Part shown: positions 8,041-17,162 of the stretch, one piece after another
Layout: every line of letters starts with the position of its first letter
Numbering within the stretch: the first letter of the stretch is position 1
Origin: Noviluteimonas gilva
GTDB lineage: Bacteria; Pseudomonadota; Gammaproteobacteria; Xanthomonadales; Xanthomonadaceae
Direction: 5' to 3'
Length of the DNA: 64,000 nt
Assembly (NCBI RefSeq): GCF_009740395.1
Contig: NZ_WOXT01000006.1
Location: 1 to 64,000, forward strand
Made by a program: the position numbers and the translations under genes
Notes under the pieces: generated by a model
Database searches by the model: none
Seen by the model: the letters and a program-made list of their open reading frames with translations, nothing else
What the model was told of the DNA's origin: nothing

Positions 8041-9450
8041 ATGAAGCCCCGCCTCCAGACATCGCTGGGACAACATTTGGTCATGACGCCGCAGTTGCGT
8101 CAGGCCATTCGTTTGTTACAGCTGTCGACCGCGGAACTGGAGATCGAGATCGCCAGCGCGGTGGAGAGCAACCCGCTGCTGGACTGGGAAGAAGCCGCGC
8201 CGCAGGAGCCCCTGCCGGGCGACAACGCGAACGGCAACGGCGCCGACCACGACGACGCACCGCCCGCCGACGCCTCGCCGTGGGACGGCGACGAGCCTTG
8301 GTACGAGCGCATCGGCCCGGCGGACAGCGACGACGAACCGCTCGCCGAACAGGTCGCCGAATCCGAAACCCTGCACGACCACCTGTTGTGGCAGTTGCAC
8401 CTGAGTCACCTCTCGCCGCGCGATCGCACGATCGGCGTGGCGGTGATCGAAGGGATCGACGACGACGGCTACCTGCGCGAAACGATCGAAGCCATCGCCG
8501 AAAGCCTGCTGCCCGCGATCAACGCGCAACACAACGAAATCCTGACGGTGCTGCACCAGGTGCAGCGCTTCGATCCGCCGGGCGTCGGCGCGCGTTCGCT
8601 CAACGAATGCCTGCAGCTGCAACTCGCGTTGCTGCCCGACGATACGCCCGGGCGCGAACTCGCGAAGAAGATGGCCGACGGCCCGCTGGAACGCCTGCCG
8701 CGCATTGGCCTGGCGGGCCTTGCGAACGAACTGCATCGCCCGCTCGCGGAAATCGAAGAAGCCGTGCACGTGCTGCGTTCGCTCGACCCGCGCCCCGGCG
8801 CGCAGATGGGCGGCTTGTCGGCCGATACCTACGTGACGCCCGATTGCGTGGTGTGGCGCCAGCAAGGCCAATGGCGCGTGGCGCTGGCCTCCGGCGCGCG
8901 GCCGCGCATCTCCATCCATCGCGGCTACGAACGCATGATCCGTTCGGCGAGCGAAACCGACGCGGTCTATCTGCGCGGTCGCCTGCAGGAAGCGCGCTGG
9001 TTGCTCAAGTCGCTCGAAGCGCGCGGCGACACGCTGCTCAAGGTGATGCGCTGCCTGTTGCGCCAGCAATCGGCGTTCCTGGAATTCGGCGACCAGGCGC
9101 TGCGGCCGCTCACGCTGCGCGAAGTCGCCGGCGAAGTGGGCCTGCACGAATCGACGATCTCCCGCGCGATCGCGCGCAAGTTCGTGCGCACGCCGCGCGG
9201 CACGATCCCCCTGCGCGCCTTCTTCGCCTCCGGCATCGACACCGGCAGTGGCGGCGAGGCCTCCAGCACGGCCATCCAGGCGATGATCCGCCGGCTGGTC
9301 GAGGCCGAGGACCCGCGCAAACCGCTCTCCGACGCCCGCCTGGCCGAGAGCCTGAAGGCCACCGGCGTGCCCGTGGCGCGCCGGACGGTCGCCAAGTACC
9401 GTGAAGCCATGAGCATTCCCTCGTCGCAGGACCGCCTGCGAATCGGTTGA
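8041..9450 (+). CDS. rpoN: RNA polymerase sigma-54 factor
   Basis: Sigma-54 directs transcription from -24/-12 promoters and needs enhancer-binding ATPases. The 469-residue protein has region I (LQTSLGQHLVMTPQLRQAIR and LLQLSTAELEIEI), an acidic region II (about 55-105) and a core-binding region. A helix-turn-helix (EVAGEVGLHESTISRAIARK) is followed by the RpoN box ARRTVAKYREAMSIPSSQ near the C-terminus. It follows lptB by 48 bases and precedes hpf and ptsN, the classical rpoN neighbourhood. Many type IV pilus and flagellar genes in this group depend on sigma-54, but no dependent promoter is claimed here. Confidence 0.97.
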   Translation: MKPRLQTSLGQHLVMTPQLRQAIRLLQLSTAELEIEIASAVESNPLLDWEEAAPQEPLPGDNANGNGADHDDAPPADASPWDGDEPWYERIGPADSDDEPLAEQVAESETLHDHLLWQLHLSHLSPRDRTIGVAVIEGIDDDGYLRETIEAIAESLLPAINAQHNEILTVLHQVQRFDPPGVGARSLNECLQLQLALLPDDTPGRELAKKMADGPLERLPRIGLAGLANELHRPLAEIEEAVHVLRSLDPRPGAQMGGLSADTYVTPDCVVWRQQGQWRVALASGARPRISIHRGYERMIRSASETDAVYLRGRLQEARWLLKSLEARGDTLLKVMRCLLRQQSAFLEFGDQALRPLTLREVAGEVGLHESTISRAIARKFVRTPRGTIPLRAFFASGIDTGSGGEASSTAIQAMIRRLVEAEDPRKPLSDARLAESLKATGVPVARRTVAKYREAMSIPSSQDRLRIG

Positions 9451-9532
9451 ATCCCGGCCCGGCGGCCGCCTACTTCCCCTCACGGCCGCCGGGCGTATCC
9501 TGTCTTTCCGAAGTGAGCAAAGGAGGTCCGCG

Positions 9533-9850
9533 ATGCGCATCGACACCTACGGCCAGCAGCTCGAAGTCACGCCTGCCCTGCGCGACTACGTGGAATCCAA
9601 GCTCTCACGACTTTCCCGACACTTCGACCAGCCGATCGATGTCCGCACGCAACTCAGCCTGGAGCGCACCGACCATTGCGCCGAGGCGAACGTGAATATC
9701 GCCGGTCGCACGCTGCACGCCGATGCGACCGCACAGAACATGTACGCCGCGATCGACCTGCTTGCCGACAAGCTCGATCGCCTTCTCATGAAGCACAAGG
9801 AGAAGATCATCGATTCCCACCGCGGCGGGGACGCCGCGCGTCTCGGCTGA
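9533..9850 (+). CDS. hpf: Ribosome hibernation promoting factor (short HPF)
   Basis: A 105-residue ribosome-binding protein of the HPF/YfiA family that stabilises inactive 100S ribosomes in stationary phase. The pattern MRIDTYGQQLEVTPALRDYV, YVESKLSRLSRHFDQPIDV and the C-terminal DLLADKLDRLLMKHKEK is characteristic. The length indicates the short gammaproteobacterial form without the dimerisation tail. A near-perfect Shine-Dalgarno AAAGGAGG lies upstream at about 9520-9527. It sits between rpoN and ptsN as in many proteobacteria. Confidence 0.94.
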   Translation: MRIDTYGQQLEVTPALRDYVESKLSRLSRHFDQPIDVRTQLSLERTDHCAEANVNIAGRTLHADATAQNMYAAIDLLADKLDRLLMKHKEKIIDSHRGGDAARLG

Positions 9851-9860
9851 CCCGCAAACG

Positions 9861-10340
9861 ATGCCGTTCCAGTCGCTGCTCGCCGCCGAACGCGTCGTCC
9901 TGCTCGATCAGGCAGGGGACCGCGACGGCGTGCTCGACGCTGCGGCAAGTTTGCTTTCCGACGCATCGCCTGCGGGTACGCAGGCGATCGCCGAGAGCCT
10001 GCGCAAGCGCGAACGCCTGGGCAGCACGGCGATCGGGCACGGCATCGCCATTCCGCACGGCCGCACCAACGCCTTCGACCACGCACGCGCCGCGTTCCTG
10101 CGCTTGCGCGAGCCGATCGATTTCGGCGCCAGCGACGGTGAGCACGTCGACCTCGTGTTCGCCATGGCCGTGCCGGAACATTTCACGCAGGAACACCTGC
10201 AGTTGCTCGCGCAGATCGCCGAGCAATTCGCCGACGCCGGTTTCCGCGATGCCCTGCGCACCGCGCCCGACGTCACGGCGCTGCGCAGGGTGTTGCTGGT
10301 CCCGGCGTTCGCGCTCGACGAAGCGGTACGCACTCCATGA
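9861..10340 (+). CDS. ptsN: PTS IIA-like nitrogen regulatory protein
   Basis: EIIA-Ntr is the terminal phospho-acceptor of the nitrogen-related phosphotransferase chain and regulates partners according to its phosphorylation state. The 159-residue protein carries the mannitol-type EIIA active site GIAIPHGR, with the phosphorylated histidine at about residue 66. The following [12 protein letters not shown] is also typical. Its stop overlaps the hprK start by four bases. A dedicated EI-Ntr (ptsP) and an Ntr-HPr are not in the window, so the general HPr and EI at 12624-14632 may serve it. Confidence 0.93.
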   Translation: MPFQSLLAAERVVLLDQAGDRDGVLDAAASLLSDASPAGTQAIAESLRKRERLGSTAIGHGIAIPHGRTNAFDHARAAFLRLREPIDFGASDGEHVDLVFAMAVPEHFTQEHLQLLAQIAEQFADAGFRDALRTAPDVTALRRVLLVPAFALDEAVRTP

Positions 10341-11284
10341 CGCAGCGGATCGCGGCGCAGGAATTGTTCGACCTGCACCAGCAACGACTGGGCTTGCGAT
10401 GGGTCGCCGGCCAGTCCGGTGCGATGCGCGTGCTCGAATCGGTCGAGACCGTCGCACGCCGTCCTTCGCTGGCCGGTTATCTCAACATCATCTATCCCAA
10501 CAAGGTGCAGATCCTCGGGACCGAGGAACTGCAGTGGCTCGACGGGCTGGATTCGCGCGCGCGCTGGGAAGTGATCGAACGCATCATGCAGGCGCGCCCG
10601 CTCGCGCTGGTGATCAGCAAGGAACAACGCGTTCCCGAAGACCTGCGCGAAGCGGCGGAGGAATCCGAAACACCGCTGTGGCTCTCGCCGCGCCGCGGAC
10701 ACGAATTGCTCAACCATCTGCAATACCACCTGGCGCGCACGCTCGCGCCGCGCGTGACCTTGCACGGTGTGTTCATGGAGATCTATTCGATCGGCGTGCT
10801 GATCACCGGCGAGTCGGGATCCGGTAAGAGCGAGCTCGCGCTGGAACTGGTGACGCGCGGCCATCGCCTCGTCGCCGACGATGCGCCGGAGTTCACGCAG
10901 ATCGCACCCGACGTGCTCGACGGCACGTGCCCGGAGTTGTTGCAGGACCTGCTGGAAGTGCGCGGCCTGGGCGTGCTCAACGTGCGCCAGATGTTCGGCG
11001 ACACCGCGGTGAAGAAGAACAAGTACCTGCGCCTGATCGTGCACCTGACCAAGCCGCACCTGGAACCGCAGGCCGCGGGCATGGAACGCATCACCGGGGA
11101 TCTGAGCGTGCGCCGCCTGCTCGATCTCGACGTGCCGCAGATCACCCTGCCCGTCATGCCCGGCCGCAACCTGGCGGTGCTGACCGAAGCCGCCGCGCGC
11201 GGGCACATCCTGCGCGCGAAGGGCGTCGATCCCGCGGCCGCCTTCATGGCGCGCCATTCCCATTTCCTCGAACGGTCCAGCTGA
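10337..11284 (+). CDS. hprK: HPr kinase/phosphorylase
   Basis: Phosphorylates and dephosphorylates the regulatory serine of HPr. The 315-residue protein has a variable N-terminal domain and a C-terminal catalytic domain. It shows the P-loop GESGSGKS (about 158-165), the preceding conserved [14 protein letters not shown], the [15 protein letters not shown] signature and the late [16 protein letters not shown]. HprK is common in Firmicutes and in some proteobacteria, including Xanthomonadaceae. HPr in this window keeps Ser46, its substrate. The gene overlaps ptsN and is followed after three bases by rapZ. Confidence 0.95.
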   Translation: MTQRIAAQELFDLHQQRLGLRWVAGQSGAMRVLESVETVARRPSLAGYLNIIYPNKVQILGTEELQWLDGLDSRARWEVIERIMQARPLALVISKEQRVPEDLREAAEESETPLWLSPRRGHELLNHLQYHLARTLAPRVTLHGVFMEIYSIGVLITGESGSGKSELALELVTRGHRLVADDAPEFTQIAPDVLDGTCPELLQDLLEVRGLGVLNVRQMFGDTAVKKNKYLRLIVHLTKPHLEPQAAGMERITGDLSVRRLLDLDVPQITLPVMPGRNLAVLTEAAARGHILRAKGVDPAAAFMARHSHFLERSS

Positions 11285-11287
11285 CGA

Positions 11288-12190
11288 GTGAGTACGCCGC
11301 CTCCCGTTCCACCCGCCCCGCCCGCGCAGCCGGTGCCGAGTTTGATGATCGTCAGCGGCATGTCCGGTTCGGGCAAGTCGGTCGCGCTCAACACGCTCGA
11401 AGACCTCGGGTTCTATTGCGTCGACAACCTGCCCGCGGACCTGCTGCCGGAATTCGTGCGGCGCGTGATGCGCGGCGAAGACCGTCCGGAAAAACTCGCC
11501 GTCGGTCTCGACGTGCGCAGCGGTGGCGACCTGGGCGTGATTCCCGATGTGTTGTCGGAAGTCGGCGGGCTCGGGCTCGATCCCAAGCTGCTGTTCTTCG
11601 ACGCCGAAGACGACGTCCTGCTGCGCCGCTACGCCGACACGCGCCGCCGCCATCCGCTCAGCCATCTCGGCCTGGCGCTGGCCGATGCGATCGCGCTGGA
11701 ACGCCAGGCGCTCAAGCCGCTGCGCCAGATCGCCGATGTCGTGCTCGACACCAGCGCGCTCAACGTCCACAAGCTGCGGCGCCTGGTGATCACCGAGTTC
11801 GGCCTGGGCGAAGCGTCGACCCTGTCGCTGCTGTTCGAATCCTTCGCCTATCGCCGCGGCGTGCCGCCGGATGCGGACTTCGTGTTCGATGCGCGCTGCC
11901 TGCCCAACCCGCATTGGGACGCACGCCTGCGCCCGCTGTCGGGTCGCGACAAGGACGTCAGCGATTACCTGGAGGCGCAGCCGGACGTCGTGCAATTCGC
12001 CGGCGAGATCGCGCAATTCCTCGATACCTGGCTGCCGCGCCTGCAATCGGACACGCGCAGCTACGTGACGGTCGCCTTCGGCTGCACGGGTGGGCGCCAT
12101 CGGTCGGTCTACCTGGCCGAGCGCTTGGCGCGGCACGCCCGCGAGCGTGGTTGGGCCGAAGTTGCGGTGCACCATCGCGAGCTGGACTGA
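11288..12190 (+). CDS. rapZ: RNase adapter protein RapZ
   Basis: RapZ binds nucleotides and small RNAs; in enterobacteria it presents GlmZ to RNase E to control amino-sugar synthesis. The 300-residue protein has Walker [13 protein letters not shown] near the N-terminus, followed by [13 protein letters not shown]. The C-terminal RNA-binding domain carries [14 protein letters not shown]. The annotated start is GTG 11288, three bases after hprK; it adds a Pro-rich leader of about 19 residues. An internal ATG at 11345 would give the more usual N-terminus and cannot be excluded. Whether a GlmZ-like RNA exists in this organism is unknown. Confidence 0.93.
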   Translation: MSTPPPVPPAPPAQPVPSLMIVSGMSGSGKSVALNTLEDLGFYCVDNLPADLLPEFVRRVMRGEDRPEKLAVGLDVRSGGDLGVIPDVLSEVGGLGLDPKLLFFDAEDDVLLRRYADTRRRHPLSHLGLALADAIALERQALKPLRQIADVVLDTSALNVHKLRRLVITEFGLGEASTLSLLFESFAYRRGVPPDADFVFDARCLPNPHWDARLRPLSGRDKDVSDYLEAQPDVVQFAGEIAQFLDTWLPRLQSDTRSYVTVAFGCTGGRHRSVYLAERLARHARERGWAEVAVHHRELD

Positions 12191-12209
12191 CTTGCACTAA
12201 CCTGCCGCC

Positions 12210-12602
12210 ATGACCGTCGGCGTCCTGCTCATCACCCACGAAGGCATCGGCAGCGCCATGCTGTCGGTGGCCACGCGCCTATTGCGCCAGTTGCCGCTGA
12301 AGACCGAAGCGTTCGAAGTGCCCTTCGACGCCGACCCGGACGCGCTGCTGCCCCTGGCCAGCGCCGCGCTGCGGCGCGTCGATGGTGGCCAGGGCGTGCT
12401 GGTGCTGACCGACCTGTACGGCGCCACGCCCAGCAACCTCGCCGCGAAGCTTGCGCGCATCGGCACGCCGGTCAAGCGCGTGTCGGCGCTGAGCCTGCCG
12501 ATGCTGCTGCGCGTGATGAATTACGCAGAAATGGATCTCGAAGAGATTCCGAACGTCGCCGGCGCGGGCGCGCGCAACGGCGTGATCCATGATGACGCCT
12601 GA
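12210..12602 (+). CDS. PTS mannose-family EIIA component
   Basis: A 130-residue EIIA of the mannose type. It has the active-site histidine at residue 10 in VLLITHEGIGSAML and the conserved VLVLTDLYGATPSN loop. In sugar-transporting systems this domain passes phosphate to EIIB. No EIIB, EIIC or EIID gene is nearby, so it probably has a regulatory role with HPr and EI, as proposed for similar truncated systems in other proteobacteria. It starts 19 bases after rapZ and is followed by the HPr gene 21 bases later. Confidence 0.92.
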   Translation: MTVGVLLITHEGIGSAMLSVATRLLRQLPLKTEAFEVPFDADPDALLPLASAALRRVDGGQGVLVLTDLYGATPSNLAAKLARIGTPVKRVSALSLPMLLRVMNYAEMDLEEIPNVAGAGARNGVIHDDA

Positions 12603-12623
12603 GCCGATGCAACAGGGAACCGC

Positions 12624-12893
12624 ATGATCGAGCGCGAGCTCTTGGTGGCCAACAAGCTGGGCCTGCACGCGCGGGCCACGGCCAAGCTCGTGCAATTGCT
12701 GTCGGGCTATCGCTGCGGCGCGACGATCGCGGCGAAAGGCCGCGAAGTGAACGCCAAGAGCATCATGGGCGTGATGTTGCTCGCCGCCGGCCAGGGCACG
12801 CCCGTCGTGCTGCGCGTGGATGGCGACGACGAAGCCGAAGCCGCCGCCGCCGTCTCGGACCTGTTCGAGCGCCTCTTCGACGAGGGCGGCTGA
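12624..12893 (+). CDS. ptsH: Phosphocarrier protein HPr
   Basis: HPr carries phosphate from EI to EIIA proteins. The 89-residue protein has the active-site histidine at residue 15 in NKLGLHARATAK and the regulatory serine at residue 46 in AKSIMGVMLLAA. The serine matches the presence of HprK in the same operon. Its stop overlaps the first base of the ptsI start, giving strict stoichiometric coupling with EI. Confidence 0.96.
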   Translation: MIERELLVANKLGLHARATAKLVQLLSGYRCGATIAAKGREVNAKSIMGVMLLAAGQGTPVVLRVDGDDEAEAAAAVSDLFERLFDEGG

Positions 12894-14632
12894 TGCGGCA
12901 GGTCCTGCCCGGTCACGGCGCATCGCGCGGCAGCGCGCTCGGCCGTGCACGGGTGCGCCTGCCCCACGTTCTCGACGTTCGCGAAGAACACATCGAAGCC
13001 GATGCGGTCGAGGCCGAACTCGAACGCCTGCACGGCGCGATCGACATCGTGCGCGGCGAAATGCGCGTGCTGCGCCAGCGCCTGCATGGCGCGCTCGCGC
13101 AGGAAGTCGGCGAATTCCTCGATCTGCACGCGCTGCTGCTCGACGACCCGGAATTGCTGCAGGGCCTGGATGACCTGATCCGCACGGGCCGCTACAGCGC
13201 CGATTACGCGCTGCGCCTGCAACGCGACCGCATCGCGAACGTCTTCACCACGATGGACGACGCGTACCTGCGCAGCCGCATCGACGACATCGACCAGGTC
13301 ATCGGGCGCATCCACGTCGCGTTGCATCGGCGCGAAATTCCCGTCGAAGGCCTTGCCGGCGACATCCTGGTCACCGACAACATCGCGCCGGCCGAACTCG
13401 CGCAGTTGCAAGCGCAGGGCGTGATGGCGGTGGTGACCGCGGGCGGCAGCGCGTTGTCGCACAGCGCGATTCTTGCGCGCAGCCTGCATCTTCCGTTGGT
13501 CGTCGGCGCCGCGCAGGCGCTGTTGCGGGTGAACGACGGCGACGTGCTCGCGGTCGACGGCACGAGCGGACTCGTCGTTCTCGAACCCAACGCCGAAGAC
13601 CTGCGCGGCCATCGCTCGCGCATGCGCGACCAGGTGCGCGAACGCCGCCAGCTCAATCGCCTGCGCCGCGAACCCACGCGCACGATCGATGGCGTCGACA
13701 TCAAGCTGTGGGCGAATGCCGAATCGCGCGCGGACGTCGCCGAAGCGCATGCGCTCGGCGCCGCGGGCGTGGGCCTGTATCGCACCGAATTCCTGTTCCT
13801 GCAGCGCATGGAGCTGCCCGACGAGGAAGAACAATTCCGCGCCTATCGCGATGTCGTGCTCGGCATGACGGGCCGCACGGTCACCATCCGCACGCTCGAC
13901 CTCGGCGCCGACAAGGCCGATCGCAGCGGCCTGGTGCTCGAAGGCGAACCCAATCCCGCGCTCGGCCTGCGTGGCGTGCGGCTGTCGCTCGCGCGCGAAG
14001 AATTGTTCCGCACGCAGATGCGCGCGATCGTCCGCGCCTCGGGCTACGGCCCGGTGCGCGTGCTCGTGCCGATGATCAGCAGCCGCGAGGAGATCGTTTC
14101 CGTTCGCCGCCTGCTGAAGAAGGTGCTGGCCGAAGTGCGGCGCGAAGGCCACGAAGTCGCCGACGTGATCCCGCTCGGCGCGATGATCGAAGTGCCCGCC
14201 GCGGCGATCGCCCTGCCCGGCTTCGTGGGCGCGGTGGATTTCCTTTCGATCGGCACCAACGACCTCATCCAGTACCTGCTCGCCGCCGATCGCAACAACG
14301 AGGCGCTGGGCGAGATCTACACGCCGCTGCATCCGGCGCTGATCCGGCTGCTGCACCAGATCATCCGCATCGCCCACAAGCGCGGGAAGCCGGTGGCCGT
14401 GTGCGGCGAGATGGCGGGCGATGCGACGTTCGCGCCCCTGCTGCTGGCCCTGGGCCTCGGGGAATTCAGCCTGCACCCCAATACGCTGCTCGAACTGCGC
14501 CGAGCGATCCGCAATTGCGACCTGGGTGCGTTGCGGGCGCACGCCCCCGCGCTGCTGCGCGCACGGGACCGCCGGAGCATCGAGGACTGGCTGGAAGACA
14601 ACCGATTCGCGAAATCCATTCAACAGGGGTAG
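12893..14632 (+). CDS. ptsI: Phosphoenolpyruvate-protein phosphotransferase (enzyme I)
   Basis: EI takes phosphate from phosphoenolpyruvate and passes it to HPr. The 579-residue protein has an N-terminal HPr-binding helical domain and the phosphohistidine site GGSALSHSAILAR (His at about 190). The C-terminal PEP-binding TIM barrel contains LYRTEFLFL, TIRTLDLGADK and the catalytic cysteine in AVCGEMAGD. It is the last gene of the phosphotransferase cluster; mgtE follows after an 87-base gap. Confidence 0.96.
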   Translation: MRQVLPGHGASRGSALGRARVRLPHVLDVREEHIEADAVEAELERLHGAIDIVRGEMRVLRQRLHGALAQEVGEFLDLHALLLDDPELLQGLDDLIRTGRYSADYALRLQRDRIANVFTTMDDAYLRSRIDDIDQVIGRIHVALHRREIPVEGLAGDILVTDNIAPAELAQLQAQGVMAVVTAGGSALSHSAILARSLHLPLVVGAAQALLRVNDGDVLAVDGTSGLVVLEPNAEDLRGHRSRMRDQVRERRQLNRLRREPTRTIDGVDIKLWANAESRADVAEAHALGAAGVGLYRTEFLFLQRMELPDEEEQFRAYRDVVLGMTGRTVTIRTLDLGADKADRSGLVLEGEPNPALGLRGVRLSLAREELFRTQMRAIVRASGYGPVRVLVPMISSREEIVSVRRLLKKVLAEVRREGHEVADVIPLGAMIEVPAAAIALPGFVGAVDFLSIGTNDLIQYLLAADRNNEALGEIYTPLHPALIRLLHQIIRIAHKRGKPVAVCGEMAGDATFAPLLLALGLGEFSLHPNTLLELRRAIRNCDLGALRAHAPALLRARDRRSIEDWLEDNRFAKSIQQG

Positions 14633-14719
14633 GCGCCTTCATCCCGCGCAGGCCATAATTCGCGCCATGAACGCCTGACCCTGTCGCGCCCTCGTGTGCG
14701 ACGCGCCAACGGACCCCGA

Positions 14720-16081
14720 ATGGCCGAAGCGATCCGCCACGAGAAGACCGCACGACAGCTGCGTCTGTTATCGGACGCGCTCGACAGCGGCCGCCTCGGC
14801 CCCGTGCGGCGCCTGGTCAACACGCTGTCTCCTGCGGAGATCGGCAACCTCCTCGAATCGCTTCCGCCCGCCAAGCGCACGGTGGTGTGGGGGCTCGTCG
14901 ATCCCGAAGACGATGGTGAAGTGCTGGTCCACGTCGGCGACGACGTGCGCGAAAGCCTGCTCGCCGAGATGGACCCCGACGAAATCGTCGCGGCCGTCGA
15001 AGACCTCGACATCGACGATCTCGCCGACCTGGTCGAAGACTTGCCGGACACCGTCATCGACGAAGTCCTCAAGTCGATGGACCGCGAGAACCGCGAGCGC
15101 CTGGAACAGGTGCTGTCCTACGACGAGGACACCGCCGGCCGTTTGATGAACCCCGACGTGGTGACGGTGCGCACCGACACCACCGTCGATGTCGTCCTGC
15201 GTTACCTGCGCCTGCGCGGCGAGCTGCCGGACCACACCGACCATCTGTACGTCGTCAGCCGGCGCCATCAGTACCTGGGCCGCATCGCGCTGCAGGCGCT
15301 GCTCACGCACGAACCGGGCACGCCGATCAACCAGCTGATCGACGACGAACAACCCGCGCTCGGCGTGGACGAGTCGTCGGACGAAGTCGCGCGGCAATTC
15401 TCCGACCACGACTGGATCAGCGCGCCGATCGTCGACGACAACAACATCCTGCTCGGCCGCATCACCATCGACGACGTCGTCGACATCATCCGCGAACAAG
15501 CCGAACACCAGGTGCTCGGCGCCGCGGGCCTGGACGAGGACGAGGACCTGTTCTCGCCGGTGCGCCGCGCGTTCCGCCGCCGCCTGCTGTGGCTGTCGAT
15601 CAATCTCGGCACGGCGTTCCTCGCCGCGAGCGTGGTCGGTCAGTTCGAAGGCACGATCGAGAAGATCGTCGCGCTCGCCGTGCTGATGCCCATCGTCGCC
15701 GGCATGGGCGGCAACGCCGGCACGCAGGTGCTCGCGCTGATGGTGCGCGGCCTGGCGCTCGGCCAGGTCGGCGCGTCGAACGTTCGGGTGCTGCTGTGGA
15801 AGGAATTGCGCGTCGCTCTGATGAACGGCTTGAGCCTTGGCATCGTGCTCGGCGCGATCGTGTTCTTCTGGTTCGGCGATGGCGTGCTTTCGCTCGTCAT
15901 CGCCTCGGCGCTGACGGTCAACCTCGTGTTCGCCGCGACTGCCGGCGTGCTGGTGCCGCTCACGCTCCGGCGCATGGGCTTCGACCCGGCGCTCGCAGGC
16001 GGCGTGATCCTGACGACCGTCACCGACGTGATGGGCTTCCTCGCGTTCCTGGGGTTGGCGACGCTGGTGTTGTTGCGCTGA
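14720..16081 (+). CDS. mgtE: Magnesium transporter MgtE
   Basis: A magnesium channel of the inner membrane gated by its own cytoplasmic domains. The 453-residue protein has an N-terminal superhelical MgtE_N domain rich in acidic LVEDLPD-type repeats (about 10-130) and two CBS domains (about 140-255). The C-terminal five-helix pore domain (about 285-450) includes the conserved PIVAGMGGNAGTQ and later DVMGFLAFLGLA. The start ATG 14720 gives MAEAIRHEKT; an upstream GTG is possible. No M-box riboswitch is visible in the short leader; a CATAAT near 14652 may be a -10 element. Confidence 0.95.
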   Translation: MAEAIRHEKTARQLRLLSDALDSGRLGPVRRLVNTLSPAEIGNLLESLPPAKRTVVWGLVDPEDDGEVLVHVGDDVRESLLAEMDPDEIVAAVEDLDIDDLADLVEDLPDTVIDEVLKSMDRENRERLEQVLSYDEDTAGRLMNPDVVTVRTDTTVDVVLRYLRLRGELPDHTDHLYVVSRRHQYLGRIALQALLTHEPGTPINQLIDDEQPALGVDESSDEVARQFSDHDWISAPIVDDNNILLGRITIDDVVDIIREQAEHQVLGAAGLDEDEDLFSPVRRAFRRRLLWLSINLGTAFLAASVVGQFEGTIEKIVALAVLMPIVAGMGGNAGTQVLALMVRGLALGQVGASNVRVLLWKELRVALMNGLSLGIVLGAIVFFWFGDGVLSLVIASALTVNLVFAATAGVLVPLTLRRMGFDPALAGGVILTTVTDVMGFLAFLGLATLVLLR

Positions 16082-16111
16082 TCAAGCGCCTCAACGGCAT
16101 TTCAACCGAGA

Positions 16112-17035
16112 CTACTCTTCGGACGATTTCCGCTCGTCGGCCTCAACCTTTATGGTGCCAACCAACGATATGACCTCGTTTGCCGCGATCTCGTCGAGTT
16201 TTGCTGATTCAGATAGTCGCGCAAGCAAGCCGTCGCGAATGAACGCCGGCAGAGCTGGCCCATCTTTCTGAAGGAATTGTTCGTTTAGAGTCTTAGCAAT
16301 TCGTTGCAGCGTGAGTCCGACGGCAAGTTTGTTGCCTACGTTATTGGCTATTTCTAGCGCTTGACTCTGAGTAATAAGCAAGTTGACAGGGACTTTACGG
16401 GATGCCCACATCCACTCCTCGACGCGCTTCAAGTCATAGAGGGTGATGTCCAACCTGGCAGTTCGCGCGTCGACTGCGTCAACCTGAGCAACGACTTGAG
16501 AAACCCTTGTTCGCAGCTCTGCTACTGCGGATTGGATTTTGGCATCGACCACTGACAAGTTCTCAGCAACCTTTAGCGAGAGTGCTGCTTCAACGCGGTC
16601 TTGCATCTGCTCGATCTTCTCATCAAATTCCTTTCGCAGCGCGACCTTGTCCTCATCGTAAAGTTTTTTGTTCGTGAACCAACTGAAACCTAGCAGCAGC
16701 AGGGTAAGCGTCACGACAACACCAAGGGACCAAAGGACAGTGTTGAGCAACTTGTCTTGGAAACCCCTAAGAAGTTCATTTTGCTCGCGAAGGGCGATGA
16801 GTTCCTTCTCTGAAGGCGCAATCGCGACCGGATTCTTACCTTCTCCAGATTTCACCCTGCCGTCTGGTACCAATGCCGCCTCAGACGAAGAACGCGTAGT
16901 CGGCAGGACAGGCGCGGTTTCGCTTGAGCCACGCCCCGCGTTAGTAATTTCCGATGCAGTCGCGTTTAGCAAGGAACACGAAACGCAACCAAAAAAAAGG
17001 GCGACCAAAGCAAATGTCCGAGGCAGCCTACTCAT
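16112..17035 (-). CDS. Membrane protein with coiled-coil region, unknown function
   Basis: No family was recognised. The 307-residue product has an N-terminal signal-like segment (FALVALFFGCVSC) ending in a possible lipobox and a Ser/Thr/Pro-rich linker. A strong membrane segment follows (VLWSLGVVVTLTLLLLGFSW), then a long charged helical region (DEKIEQMQDRVEAALSLKVA onward) expected to form a coiled coil, and a C-terminal helical part. The start ATG 17035 is chosen because the signal-like stretch directly follows. Codon use is visibly more AT-rich than in neighbours, and the gene separates mgtE from pyrB. It may therefore be a late acquisition. A role in envelope organisation is only a guess. 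Confidence 0.65.
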   Translation of the reverse strand: MSRLPRTFALVALFFGCVSCSLLNATASEITNAGRGSSETAPVLPTTRSSSEAALVPDGRVKSGEGKNPVAIAPSEKELIALREQNELLRGFQDKLLNTVLWSLGVVVTLTLLLLGFSWFTNKKLYDEDKVALRKEFDEKIEQMQDRVEAALSLKVAENLSVVDAKIQSAVAELRTRVSQVVAQVDAVDARTARLDITLYDLKRVEEWMWASRKVPVNLLITQSQALEIANNVGNKLAVGLTLQRIAKTLNEQFLQKDGPALPAFIRDGLLARLSESAKLDEIAANEVISLVGTIKVEADERKSSEE

Positions 17036-17162
17036 CTCTAACCTCACTGTTGTGTAGAACGCACCGCGAATGGGATCCGCCAATTTTCATTGCGTGCGGA
17101 ACGCACTTGAACTTCAAGCGCAACTAAAGGTCAGTTGGTCCCCGGTTAAATGCCCCGGAGAT

